From Terrisporobacter petrolearius (lineage in GTDB: Bacteria > Bacillota > Clostridia > Peptostreptococcales > Peptostreptococcaceae): DNA of 36,935 bases. Shown one piece after another: positions 9,298-16,141 of this stretch. A program made the translations under genes and the position numbers. The notes beneath the pieces are model-generated. The model had not been told where the DNA came from. It searched no databases and saw only the letters and a program-made list of their open reading frames with translations. Where the stretch lies: NCBI RefSeq assembly GCF_020748185.1, contig NZ_JAHZMO010000033.1:1-36935 (forward strand). Reading direction: 5' to 3'. Position 1 is the stretch's first letter, and each line of letters opens with the position of its first letter.

Positions 9298-10956
9298 ATG
9301 AATACAATAAAATTTGAAGATTTACCAATAAGTGAAGAAATAAAAAGATCAGTGGCAGAACTAGGATTTGAGGAGCCATCTCCGATTCAAGTTCAGTCTA
9401 TACCAGTAATTTTAACAGGAAAAGATGTTATAGGACAAGCGCAAACGGGAACAGGAAAGACGGCAGCTTTCTCTATACCAGTGTTAGACATGGTGGATCC
9501 TAACAAAAAAAGTGTACAGGCAGTAGTATTATGTCCTACAAGAGAACTTGCAATTCAAGTTTCTAGTGAAATGAAAAAATTAGGTAAATATAAAAGTGGA
9601 ATAAAGACACTTCCAGTTTACGGCGGACAACCAATAGATAGACAAATAAAATCATTAAAGAGCGGAGTACAAGTAGTAATAGGAACACCAGGACGTGTTA
9701 TAGACCATATAAATCGTAGAACTTTAAAAATGGGCGAAGTGAAAATGTTAGTTCTTGATGAAGCGGATGAAATGTTAGATATGGGATTCAGAGAAGATAT
9801 CGAGTTAATATTAGAACAAACTCCAGCTGAAAGACAGACGACTTTCTTCTCAGCGACGATGTCAAAACCTATATTAGAATTAACTAAAAAATACCAAGAG
9901 GATCCTCAGTTAATAAAAATAGTAAGAAAAGAATTAACTGTACCAAATATAAAACAATACTATATAGAAACAAGAAGAGCTAATAAATTAGAAGTATTAT
10001 GTAGATTAATAGATGTATATAATCCAAAATTATCAGTAGTATTCTGTAATACAAAAAGAGGCTCTGATGAGTTAGTTAGTGAATTACAAGCAAGAGGATA
10101 TTTTGCAGATGCTCTTCATGGAGATTTAAAGCAAACTCAAAGAGATATAGTAATGGATAAATTCAGACAAGGTACAATAGACATACTTGTCGCTACAGAT
10201 GTTGCAGCTAGAGGTATAGATGTTGATGATGTTGAAGCTGTATTTAACTATGATCTTCCACAAGACGAAGAATACTATGTACACAGAATCGGTAGAACAG
10301 GTCGTGCTGGTAGAGAAGGTATATCTTTCTCATTTGTATTTGGAAAAGAAGTAAGAAAAATGAAAGATATCGAAAGATATACAAAATCTAAATTAGTTAG
10401 ACATGATATACCAACAATAGCTGATGTTGAAGAAAAGAAAGTAACTGCATTCTTCAAACAAGTTAAAGAAACAATAAAAGAAAGTAACTTATCAAAGCAA
10501 ACACAATGGCTAGAAAATCTTTGTGAAGAAGAAGGATTAGAAGTTATAGAAATAGCAGCAGCTCTTGTTAAACTTGCTCTAGGTGACGAAGAGAAAGCAG
10601 AAATAATAGAAGAAAAGTCAAGCTACAGAGATGAGTCTGGAAGAAGAGGACGTAAAGACAGAGATAGAGGCGAAAGAAGCGATAGAAAACGTAGTAGAAG
10701 TGCTGAAGCTGGAATGGTAAGATTATTTATCAACGTTGGTAAAAATCAAAGAGTACAAGCTAAAGATATTGTTGGAGCAATAGCTGGAGAAGCAGGAATT
10801 CCAGGTAAATTAGTCGGAACAATAGACATATATGACAAATATACATTTGTAGAAGTTCCAAAGGAAAATTCTAAAAATGTATTAGATAAAATGAAAAATA
10901 TAAAAATTAAAGGCAATAAAATCAACATAGAAAAAGCCAATACAAGAAGAAAATAA
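9298..10956 (+). CDS. DEAD-box ATP-dependent RNA helicase with DbpA-type C-terminal domain
   Basis: A 552-residue RNA helicase. The core shows the Q motif (GFEEPSPIQ), motif I AQTGTGKT (48-55), PTREL (70-74), DEAD (154-157), SAT (185-187) and HRIGRTGRAG near residue 330. A charged Arg/Asp/Glu/Ser-rich linker (about residues 440-465) leads to a DbpA-like RNA-binding domain (MVRLFINVGKNQRVQ... to the end). This architecture is that of DbpA/DeaD/CshA-group helicases, which in Firmicutes act in 50S ribosome assembly, cold adaptation or mRNA decay. The C-terminal domain suggests binding to structured rRNA; the precise role is inferred. AAAGGAAA lies about 13 bases before the ATG. Confidence 0.92.
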   Translation: MNTIKFEDLPISEEIKRSVAELGFEEPSPIQVQSIPVILTGKDVIGQAQTGTGKTAAFSIPVLDMVDPNKKSVQAVVLCPTRELAIQVSSEMKKLGKYKSGIKTLPVYGGQPIDRQIKSLKSGVQVVIGTPGRVIDHINRRTLKMGEVKMLVLDEADEMLDMGFREDIELILEQTPAERQTTFFSATMSKPILELTKKYQEDPQLIKIVRKELTVPNIKQYYIETRRANKLEVLCRLIDVYNPKLSVVFCNTKRGSDELVSELQARGYFADALHGDLKQTQRDIVMDKFRQGTIDILVATDVAARGIDVDDVEAVFNYDLPQDEEYYVHRIGRTGRAGREGISFSFVFGKEVRKMKDIERYTKSKLVRHDIPTIADVEEKKVTAFFKQVKETIKESNLSKQTQWLENLCEEEGLEVIEIAAALVKLALGDEEKAEIIEEKSSYRDESGRRGRKDRDRGERSDRKRSRSAEAGMVRLFINVGKNQRVQAKDIVGAIAGEAGIPGKLVGTIDIYDKYTFVEVPKENSKNVLDKMKNIKIKGNKINIEKANTRRK

Positions 10957-10966
10957 TATAAGTAAG

Positions 10967-11001
10967 AGTAACTTGATTTAATAAATCAAGTTACTTTTTT
11001 T
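10967..11001 (+). terminator. Terminator of the DEAD-box helicase gene
   Basis: AGTAACTTGATTTA (10967-10980) pairs perfectly with TAAATCAAGTTACT (10982-10995), ending in a T-run. The apex pairs must open to form a loop. Confidence 0.85.
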
Positions 11002-11471
11002 GAATATAAATACTGATAAGTTTATAGCTTTAGTTATTAATATATGTGGAATATACAATACAAATGGTATGCATTTATGATATAATTTATATAAGATGTT
11101 AGTATAATTATTATAATATGAAATCTTTTCTATTTGTATGTATACAGGGATATACACCTTTTAATGACATTAGAAGAAGGACGTTAAAATAGGAGTGATC
11201 TATTCATTTAAAAATTCAATTCTATACGACATTAAAAATTTAGTCAGAATTATTGTGATAATTGTAATAACAGATTATTTTACTTATTTTAAACAAATAT
11301 AACACTTTTGTATTTGTTTAAATCTGATAGTTATATAAATTAAAAAGATAGACTATATTAAATTAATGATAAATGGCAGTAAAAGTAAATAAAATAATTA
11401 TCATTTTTAATACCTCCATACACATGGATCACTTATTTATGTGTCTAGCTAGAATAGTAGGAGGAAATTTT
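11002..11471 (+). promoter_or_regulatory. Long structured leader upstream of folT
   Basis: About 470 bases without a credible gene precede folT. The clearest structure is a long hairpin at 11267-11334: TTTAAACAAATA (11288-11299) pairs perfectly with TATTTGTTTAAA (11311-11322), and ATAACAGAT/ATCT...GTTAT extends it outward around bulges. Near the gene, CCTCC (11413-11417) can pair with the ribosome binding site GGAGG (11460-11464) around an inner ACACAT/ATGTGT stem (11420-11444), which would hide the start of folT. I looked for the tetrahydrofolate riboswitch consensus and did not find it. Confidence 0.4.
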
Positions 11472-11987
11472 ATGGATAATAAATTTGATGTAAAAAAATT
11501 AATACAAATAGGTTTGTTAATAGCAATAGAGGTTATTTTAACAAGATTCTGTTCTATACAAACACCAATAGTTAGAATAGGATTTGGGTTCTTACCAATT
11601 GCAATAATAGCAATGATGTATGGACCATTAAGTGCTGGTATAGCATATACAATAGGAGACCTTTTAGGAGTTGCATTATTTCCGTCGGGAGCATTTTTCC
11701 CTGGATTTACATTAACAGCGTTTTTAACAGGAGTAGTATACGGAGTATTTTTATATAATAAACCAAAAACATGGCCTAGAATAATAGGGTCGGTTTTAAC
11801 TGTATGTCTTGTTTTAAATTTAGGATTAGACACTTATTGGCTATCTGTAATGATGGGTAAAGGCTATTTAGCATTATTACCAACTCGTATAATAAAAGCT
11901 GCTCTTATGATACCAGTACAATCGCTTATCATAGGAATCATATGGAAAAAAGTTGTTATAAAATTTGTGAAAGTATCACATGCTTAA
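11472..11987 (+). CDS. folT: Folate-family ECF transporter substrate-binding S component
   Basis: A 171-residue integral membrane protein with six hydrophobic segments, the size of an ECF S component. The stretches RIGFGFLPIA, DLLGVALFPSG and FFPGFTLTAFLTG in the first half, and LDTYWLSVMMGKGYLALLPTR in the second, match what I know of the FolT folate-specific subfamily. It would bind folate and work with a shared EcfA-EcfA'-EcfT module encoded elsewhere. The open frame extends upstream to 11373, but AGGAGGAAATTTT places the start at 11472, and the extra residues look untranslated. An SD-masking hairpin is possible (see leader). The gene stands alone. Confidence 0.85.
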   Translation: MDNKFDVKKLIQIGLLIAIEVILTRFCSIQTPIVRIGFGFLPIAIIAMMYGPLSAGIAYTIGDLLGVALFPSGAFFPGFTLTAFLTGVVYGVFLYNKPKTWPRIIGSVLTVCLVLNLGLDTYWLSVMMGKGYLALLPTRIIKAALMIPVQSLIIGIIWKKVVIKFVKVSHA

Positions 11988-12013
11988 TTTTTAAATTATA
12001 TTTTAAATGCAAA

Positions 12014-12288
12014 CAATAGAAAATTAATTATATCAAATAATTTAGTAATAAATATAGTAGATAATTTACTTGAAGGTGGTATAGCTGCTAAAATTTATTA
12101 TGTAATGACGTAATCAGGATATAGTGTGTAGCAGAGCAACCACTGCGAATTTAGATAGGGTAAAATGGTTGTATAAAAAATTCATACCAAAACCAGAATG
12201 GCTAGGACTGGAGAAAATGTCTATCAATTATAAATTTAATAGCTTTAGTGTAAGTAACAAGTGTCTAAGAGTATTTTTATACCTTTAG
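12014..12288 (+). pseudogene. Possible decayed coding region after folT
   Basis: Two protein-like stretches in different frames follow one another. The first (NLVINIVDNLLEGGIAAK..., about 12040-12113) ends at TAA. The second (12124-12288) starts at a GTG preceded by AGGA and reads ATTANLDRVKW, then LYKKFIPKPEWLGLEKMS, before a stop inside the terminator stem. This part is clearly richer in G+C than nearby intergenic DNA and includes Trp, Pro and Gly codons. It may be a gene remnant with one frameshift, a genuine 54-codon small gene, or a structured RNA (GCAG/CTGC and CAACCA/TGGTTG can pair). I do not recognise the protein. Confidence 0.3.
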
Positions 12289-12298
12289 ACACTTTTTT
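12259..12298 (+). terminator. Terminator after the folT region
   Basis: AAGTGTCTAA (12259-12268) and TTAGACACTT (12285-12294) form a 10-bp stem followed by a T-run, isolating folT and its downstream remnant from the spoIIA operon. Confidence 0.8.
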
Positions 12299-12433
12299 AT
12301 TTGAAAAATTATTAATTATAAGAATATAACAAGTAAATTATGGAAATATATAAGGTATAGGTAATAATAGGTTGTTACGATGTTATGAATATTAGTAATA
12401 TACATAATATAACAAAACTAGTTAAATTTCATT

Positions 12434-12462
12434 GAAGGATACAAAAGACTTTACTAGAATTG
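12434..12462 (+). promoter_or_regulatory. SigH-type promoter of the spoIIA operon
   Basis: GAAGGATAC (12434-12442) matches the -35 RNAGGAWWW and CTAGAATTG (12454-12462) matches the -10 core GAATW, with an 11-base gap, the usual SigH spacing. It lies about 35 bases before spoIIAA. In known spore-formers spoIIA is driven by SigH with Spo0A~P; Spo0A boxes were not verified. Confidence 0.6.
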
Positions 12463-12496
12463 ATTAGTTGTAAATCTTTCATAAGGGGGGAAATAT

Positions 12497-12829
12497 ATGA
12501 TTAAATGTTATCTTGAAGATAAAATCTTATTAGTAGAAATTTTGTCTGCTGAACTTGATCATCATGTAGCTAGAGATGTTCGAGAAGAAGTAGATTCAAT
12601 TTTAATGAAGAAGCAAATTGATTATATAATATTTGATTTTCAATATGTAAATTTTATGGATTCTTCTGGAATAGGAGTAATAATTGGAAGATATAAAAAA
12701 ATAGTCAACCATGGTGGTAAAGTATCTGTTATAAATATGAATTCTAGAGTGAAAAAATTATTTAATTTATCTGGAATGAGCAAAATTATTAATATTTACG
12801 ATACCTTTGAAGATGCAATAAATTCTTAA
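12497..12829 (+). CDS. spoIIAA: Anti-sigma F factor antagonist SpoIIAA
   Basis: A 110-residue STAS-domain protein. When unphosphorylated it displaces SigF from SpoIIAB in the forespore. The phosphorylation loop NFMDSSGIGV carries the target serine (S57 by count). Length and the first position of the three-gene operon match the B. subtilis arrangement. The start has a very strong ribosome binding site (AAGGGGGGAAA), perhaps to give antagonist in excess of SpoIIAB. Confidence 0.95.
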   Translation: MIKCYLEDKILLVEILSAELDHHVARDVREEVDSILMKKQIDYIIFDFQYVNFMDSSGIGVIIGRYKKIVNHGGKVSVINMNSRVKKLFNLSGMSKIINIYDTFEDAINS

Positions 12830-12850
12830 TTAAAAGGGGGAACTTTTAGG

Positions 12851-13279
12851 ATGAGTAATATTTTGGAGGTTAAGTTTTCTGCAAAATCAGAAAATGAAAG
12901 TTTATCTAGGGTAATTGTTGCATCTTTTGCAGCAAAATTAGATCCAACAATAGAAGAACTGTCAGATATTAAAACTGCGGTATCAGAAGCAGTAACAAAT
13001 GCCATTATACATGGATATGATGAAGATGATTCAAAATTTGTTTACCTAAGATGCGAAATCGAAGATAGAGCAATAAAAGTAGTTGTAGAAGATAGAGGAA
13101 ATGGTATAGAAGATGTAGAGGAAGCAATGCAACCTATGTACACATCTAAGCCAGAGCTTGAAAGATCAGGCATGGGATTTTCATTTATGGAAAGCTTTAT
13201 GGATAGCTTAGATGTGGTTTCTATAAAGGGAGAAGGAACTAAGGTAGTAATGACTAAAACTATAGAATTACCTAAATAA
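12851..13279 (+). CDS. spoIIAB: Anti-sigma F factor and serine kinase SpoIIAB
   Basis: A 142-residue GHKL-fold protein that binds SigF in the predivisional cell and phosphorylates SpoIIAA. The N box ([14 protein letters not shown], about residues 42-55), the G1 box VEDRGNGI and the glycine-rich SGMGFSFME are present. It begins 21 bases after spoIIAA behind AAAAGGGGGA and is followed closely by sigF, so the three are one transcription unit. Confidence 0.95.
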   Translation: MSNILEVKFSAKSENESLSRVIVASFAAKLDPTIEELSDIKTAVSEAVTNAIIHGYDEDDSKFVYLRCEIEDRAIKVVVEDRGNGIEDVEEAMQPMYTSKPELERSGMGFSFMESFMDSLDVVSIKGEGTKVVMTKTIELPK

Positions 13280-13305
13280 AGTCAAAAAAGGATAGAGGTT
13301 TGAAT

Positions 13306-14070
13306 ATGAGTGTAGTTGCTAAAAAAGAAGAAAAAAGACACTTGCTTAGTCATGAAGAAACCTTAGAATTACTAGAAAGAGCTCAAAATGGTGATGAAGA
13401 AGCTAAGGAAGTGCTCATATCAAACAACTTGGGATTAGTCAGAAGCGTTGTATCTAAATTTTCTAATATAGGATATGAAAGAGATGACTTATATCAATTA
13501 GGCTCTATAGGACTAATAAAAGCTATATATAAGTTTGATCCAACATTTAATGTTAAGTTTTCTACATATGCTGTACCTATGATTCTTGGAGAGATAAAAA
13601 GATACTTAAGAGATGATGGAATGGTGAAAGTATCTAGATCACTTAAACAATTAGCAATAAAAGCAAAAGCTCAAGGAGAAGCTTTAACAAAAAAACTTGG
13701 AAGAGAACCAACAGTTGAGGAAATTGCAAAAGAACTAGAAGTAGAAAAAGAAGATTTAGTAATGGCAATGGAGGCAAATTTCTCTGTAGAATATTTACAT
13801 GGAGTAATACATGAAGAAGAAGGTTCTCCAATTTGTTTAATAGATAAAATTAGTTTAAAAGAAGAAAATAACGAAGAAAAAGTAGTAGATAATATATTAT
13901 TAAAAGAAGTACTAGGAAAGTTGGAAAAAAGAGAAAGACAGATAATTATGCTTAGATATTTTGAAGATAAAACTCAAAGTGAAATTGGAGAAATCTTGAA
14001 TATATCTCAGGTTCAAGTTTCAAGAATAGAGAAAAAAGTTTTATTAAAATTAAAATCTTATATAAGTTAA
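13306..14070 (+). CDS. sigF: RNA polymerase sporulation sigma factor SigF
   Basis: The first forespore-specific sigma factor, 254 residues. Region 2 reads NLGLVRSVVSKF and DDLYQLGSIGLIKAIYKFD, with KFSTYAVPMILGEIKRYLRDD following; region 4 ends with the helix-turn-helix KTQSEIGEILNISQVQVSRIEKK. A TTG six bases further upstream is in frame, but AGAGG is correctly placed for the ATG at 13306, so that start is chosen. The start falls 26 bases after spoIIAB. SigF is held inactive by SpoIIAB until septation. Confidence 0.95.
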   Translation: MSVVAKKEEKRHLLSHEETLELLERAQNGDEEAKEVLISNNLGLVRSVVSKFSNIGYERDDLYQLGSIGLIKAIYKFDPTFNVKFSTYAVPMILGEIKRYLRDDGMVKVSRSLKQLAIKAKAQGEALTKKLGREPTVEEIAKELEVEKEDLVMAMEANFSVEYLHGVIHEEEGSPICLIDKISLKEENNEEKVVDNILLKEVLGKLEKRERQIIMLRYFEDKTQSEIGEILNISQVQVSRIEKKVLLKLKSYIS

Positions 14071-14082
14071 TTTAAGTACAAT

Positions 14083-14117
14083 AAAGTTCCTTTGAAAAAT
14101 CAAAGGAACTTTTTTAG
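14083..14117 (+). terminator. Terminator of the spoIIA operon
   Basis: AAAGTTCCTTTG (14083-14094) and CAAAGGAACTTT (14101-14112) form a 12-bp stem with T6 after it. It separates spoIIA from spoVA, so spoVA needs its own, presumably SigG, promoter; I could not fix its position. Confidence 0.85.
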
Positions 14118-14208
14118 TTATAGAAATAATTTGTTTATTTTTTGAGTTTCTTCAAATAATAAATATATATTGAATTTAATTCTTTATAAAAATTGGAGGT
14201 AAAAATAT

Positions 14209-14667
14209 ATGGCTGATAAGCAACTAGATAAAAATGAATATAAAAAATATGTAGAAAAAATGAGTCCTAAGCCAGCTTATTTGAAAAATTGTATTATGGC
14301 TTTTTTAGTAGGAGGACTAATTTGTTGTATAGGACAGGCAATTAATGATATTTATATGAAAATCATTAATTTGGATAATCTAGCGGCAGCTTCTGCCACA
14401 TCCATGACATTAATTTTTTTAGGTGCATTTCTTACAGGTTTAGGAGTTTATGACCTTATAGGAAAAAGAGCAGGAGCAGGGTCAATTATTCCTATAACAG
14501 GTTTTGCAAATTCAATTGTATCCCCAGCTATGGAGTTCAAGAAAGAAGGATATGTAACAGGAGTAGGAGCAAATTTATTTAAAATTGCAGGACCGGTTTT
14601 AGTGTATGGTATTTCATCATCAATAATATGCGGACTACTGTATTACTTCATAAAATTGATTTTTTAA
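14209..14667 (+). CDS. spoVAC: Stage V sporulation protein AC
   Basis: A 152-residue inner-membrane protein of the SpoVA complex that moves dipicolinic acid into the forespore and out at germination. After a short charged N-terminus (PKPAYLKNCIMAFLVGG) come four hydrophobic segments; GLICCIGQAIND, GLGVYDLIGKRAGAGSIIPITGFANS and SPAMEFKKEG are family hallmarks. TTGGAGG precedes the ATG. It starts a three-gene spoVAC-D-E operon, the minimal clostridial set. Confidence 0.93.
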   Translation: MADKQLDKNEYKKYVEKMSPKPAYLKNCIMAFLVGGLICCIGQAINDIYMKIINLDNLAAASATSMTLIFLGAFLTGLGVYDLIGKRAGAGSIIPITGFANSIVSPAMEFKKEGYVTGVGANLFKIAGPVLVYGISSSIICGLLYYFIKLIF

Positions 14668-14701
14668 TAAATTGGAAATTAACATTTAAGGATGTGAAAT
14701 T

Positions 14702-15715
14702 ATGAATAAAAAAAGAATTGGAAAAAGAACTATAAAATTAAACAATATGCCTACTATTATTGCAGCTTCTTCTATAGTAGGTCCCAAAGAAGGACAAGGA
14801 CCTTTAAAAGATAAATTTGACTTGATTTTGTCTGATGATTTATATGGAGAGAAAACTTGGGAACTAGCAGAAAGTAAAATGGTGCAAACTGTAATGAAGA
14901 TGAGTGTGGAAAAAGCAAATAAAACTCTGGAAGATGTAGATTTTCTATTTGGAGGAGATTTAATAAATCAATTATTTCCAGCATCTTTTGCAGCTAGGGA
15001 ATTAGGTGTACCTTTCTTTGGTATATATGGTGCTTGTTCTACCATGTCTGAAGGGCTGTGCTTAGGTTCTATGGCTATAGACGGAGAATATGCCAAGTAC
15101 GTACTATGTGGAACTTCTAGTCACTACTGCACAGCAGAGAGGCAATTTAGATTCCCTCTAGAATTAGGAAATCAAAAACCTATGACAGCTCAGTGGACAG
15201 TTACAGGTGCTGGTAGTGTTTTACTAACTAAAGAAGGTAAAGGACCTAAAATAAAATATATTATACCAGGTAAGGTCATAGACAAAGGTATTGATGATGG
15301 AAATAACATGGGGGCAGCAATGGCTCCAGCAGCAATAGATACCATATATTCCTATTTTCAAGATACAAAAGATGATCCTAATAGTTTCGATATTATTGCA
15401 ACTGGAGATTTAGGAAAACTTGGGAAAGAAATAGTAATAGATTTACTAAAAGAAATGAAGCTAGATATATCGAAAGTATACACAGACTGTGGTATAGAGA
15501 TTTTCAATTTGAAAGAACAAGATGTACACTGTGGTGGAAGTGGATGTGGATGCTCAGCTTCAGTATTTTGTTCATATATATACGATAAATTACTTAAAAA
15601 AGAATTTAATAAAGTTATGCTTGTATCAACAGGTGCTTTATTATCTCCAACAAGTACACTTCAAAAGCAAACTATACCATCGGTAGCTCATGGAGTAGTA
15701 ATTGTAAATGAATAG
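14702..15715 (+). CDS. spoVAD: Stage V sporulation protein AD
   Basis: A 337-residue soluble SpoVA subunit with a thiolase/ketoacyl synthase-like fold, which in B. subtilis binds dipicolinic acid. The segments GPLKDKFD, FGIYGACSTMSEGL and the C-terminal CGGSGCGCSASVFCSY are typical. The cysteine in GACSTM occupies the place of the thiolase nucleophile, although SpoVAD proteins are not thought to be acyltransferases. It is placed between spoVAC and spoVAE with short gaps. Confidence 0.94.
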   Translation: MNKKRIGKRTIKLNNMPTIIAASSIVGPKEGQGPLKDKFDLILSDDLYGEKTWELAESKMVQTVMKMSVEKANKTLEDVDFLFGGDLINQLFPASFAARELGVPFFGIYGACSTMSEGLCLGSMAIDGEYAKYVLCGTSSHYCTAERQFRFPLELGNQKPMTAQWTVTGAGSVLLTKEGKGPKIKYIIPGKVIDKGIDDGNNMGAAMAPAAIDTIYSYFQDTKDDPNSFDIIATGDLGKLGKEIVIDLLKEMKLDISKVYTDCGIEIFNLKEQDVHCGGSGCGCSASVFCSYIYDKLLKKEFNKVMLVSTGALLSPTSTLQKQTIPSVAHGVVIVNE

Positions 15716-15727
15716 GAGGTATAGCTT

Positions 15728-16090
15728 ATGTTATTAGACTATGTAAAAGTATTTATAGTTGGTGGGCTAATATGTGTAATAGCTCAAATAATGATGGATT
15801 ATTTTAATATGCAAACACCTTATGTAATGGTTACTTATGTGAGTTTAGGAGCTATCTTGACATTTTTAGGTGTATATGAGCCAATAGTTAATTTTGGTGG
15901 CTCAGGTGCTACAGTACCTATAATAGGATTTGGGTATTCCTTGGCAAAAGGAGTTATGAAGGGAATGGAAACAGATGGGCTCTTAGGAATATTTACAGGA
16001 GGAGTAACTGCTACAGCTGGCGGTGTGGCAGCTGCAATATTCTTTGGCTATATAATATCTGTGATATTTAACCCAAAGACAAAACCATGA
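15728..16090 (+). CDS. spoVAE: Stage V sporulation protein AE
   Basis: A 120-residue membrane protein with three to four hydrophobic segments, related to SpoVAC: GGLICVIAQIMMD and FLGVYEPIVNFGGSGATVPIIGFG repeat the SpoVAC pattern. It begins 12 bases after spoVAD behind an AGGAGGT site that overlaps the end of spoVAD, so translation is likely coupled. It completes the DPA channel operon. Confidence 0.93.
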   Translation: MLLDYVKVFIVGGLICVIAQIMMDYFNMQTPYVMVTYVSLGAILTFLGVYEPIVNFGGSGATVPIIGFGYSLAKGVMKGMETDGLLGIFTGGVTATAGGVAAAIFFGYIISVIFNPKTKP

Positions 16091-16092
16091 TA

Positions 16093-16128
16093 AAAAAAAC
16101 TTCCTTAATAATTAAGGAAGTTTTTTTA
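16093..16128. terminator. Bidirectional terminator between spoVAE and the PBP gene
   Basis: CTTCCTTAAT (16100-16109) and ATTAAGGAAG (16111-16120) flanked by A7 and T7 make a symmetrical terminator that serves both convergent transcripts. The innermost pairs must open for the loop. Confidence 0.85.
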
Positions 16129-16141
16129 TTTATATATTTAT

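Noticed and set aside
11390..11417. 13-codon minus-strand frame with GGAGG upstream of folT
   Set aside because: Too short and unremarkable; the CCTCC is better explained as partner of the folT ribosome binding site.
11373..11471. 33-codon N-terminal extension of FolT
   Set aside because: AGGAGG directly precedes the internal ATG at 11472, and the longer start has no ribosome binding site.
11002..11471. Tetrahydrofolate riboswitch before folT
   Set aside because: The conserved GAATGGG, GCATCC and flanking P1 sequences of that class are not present.
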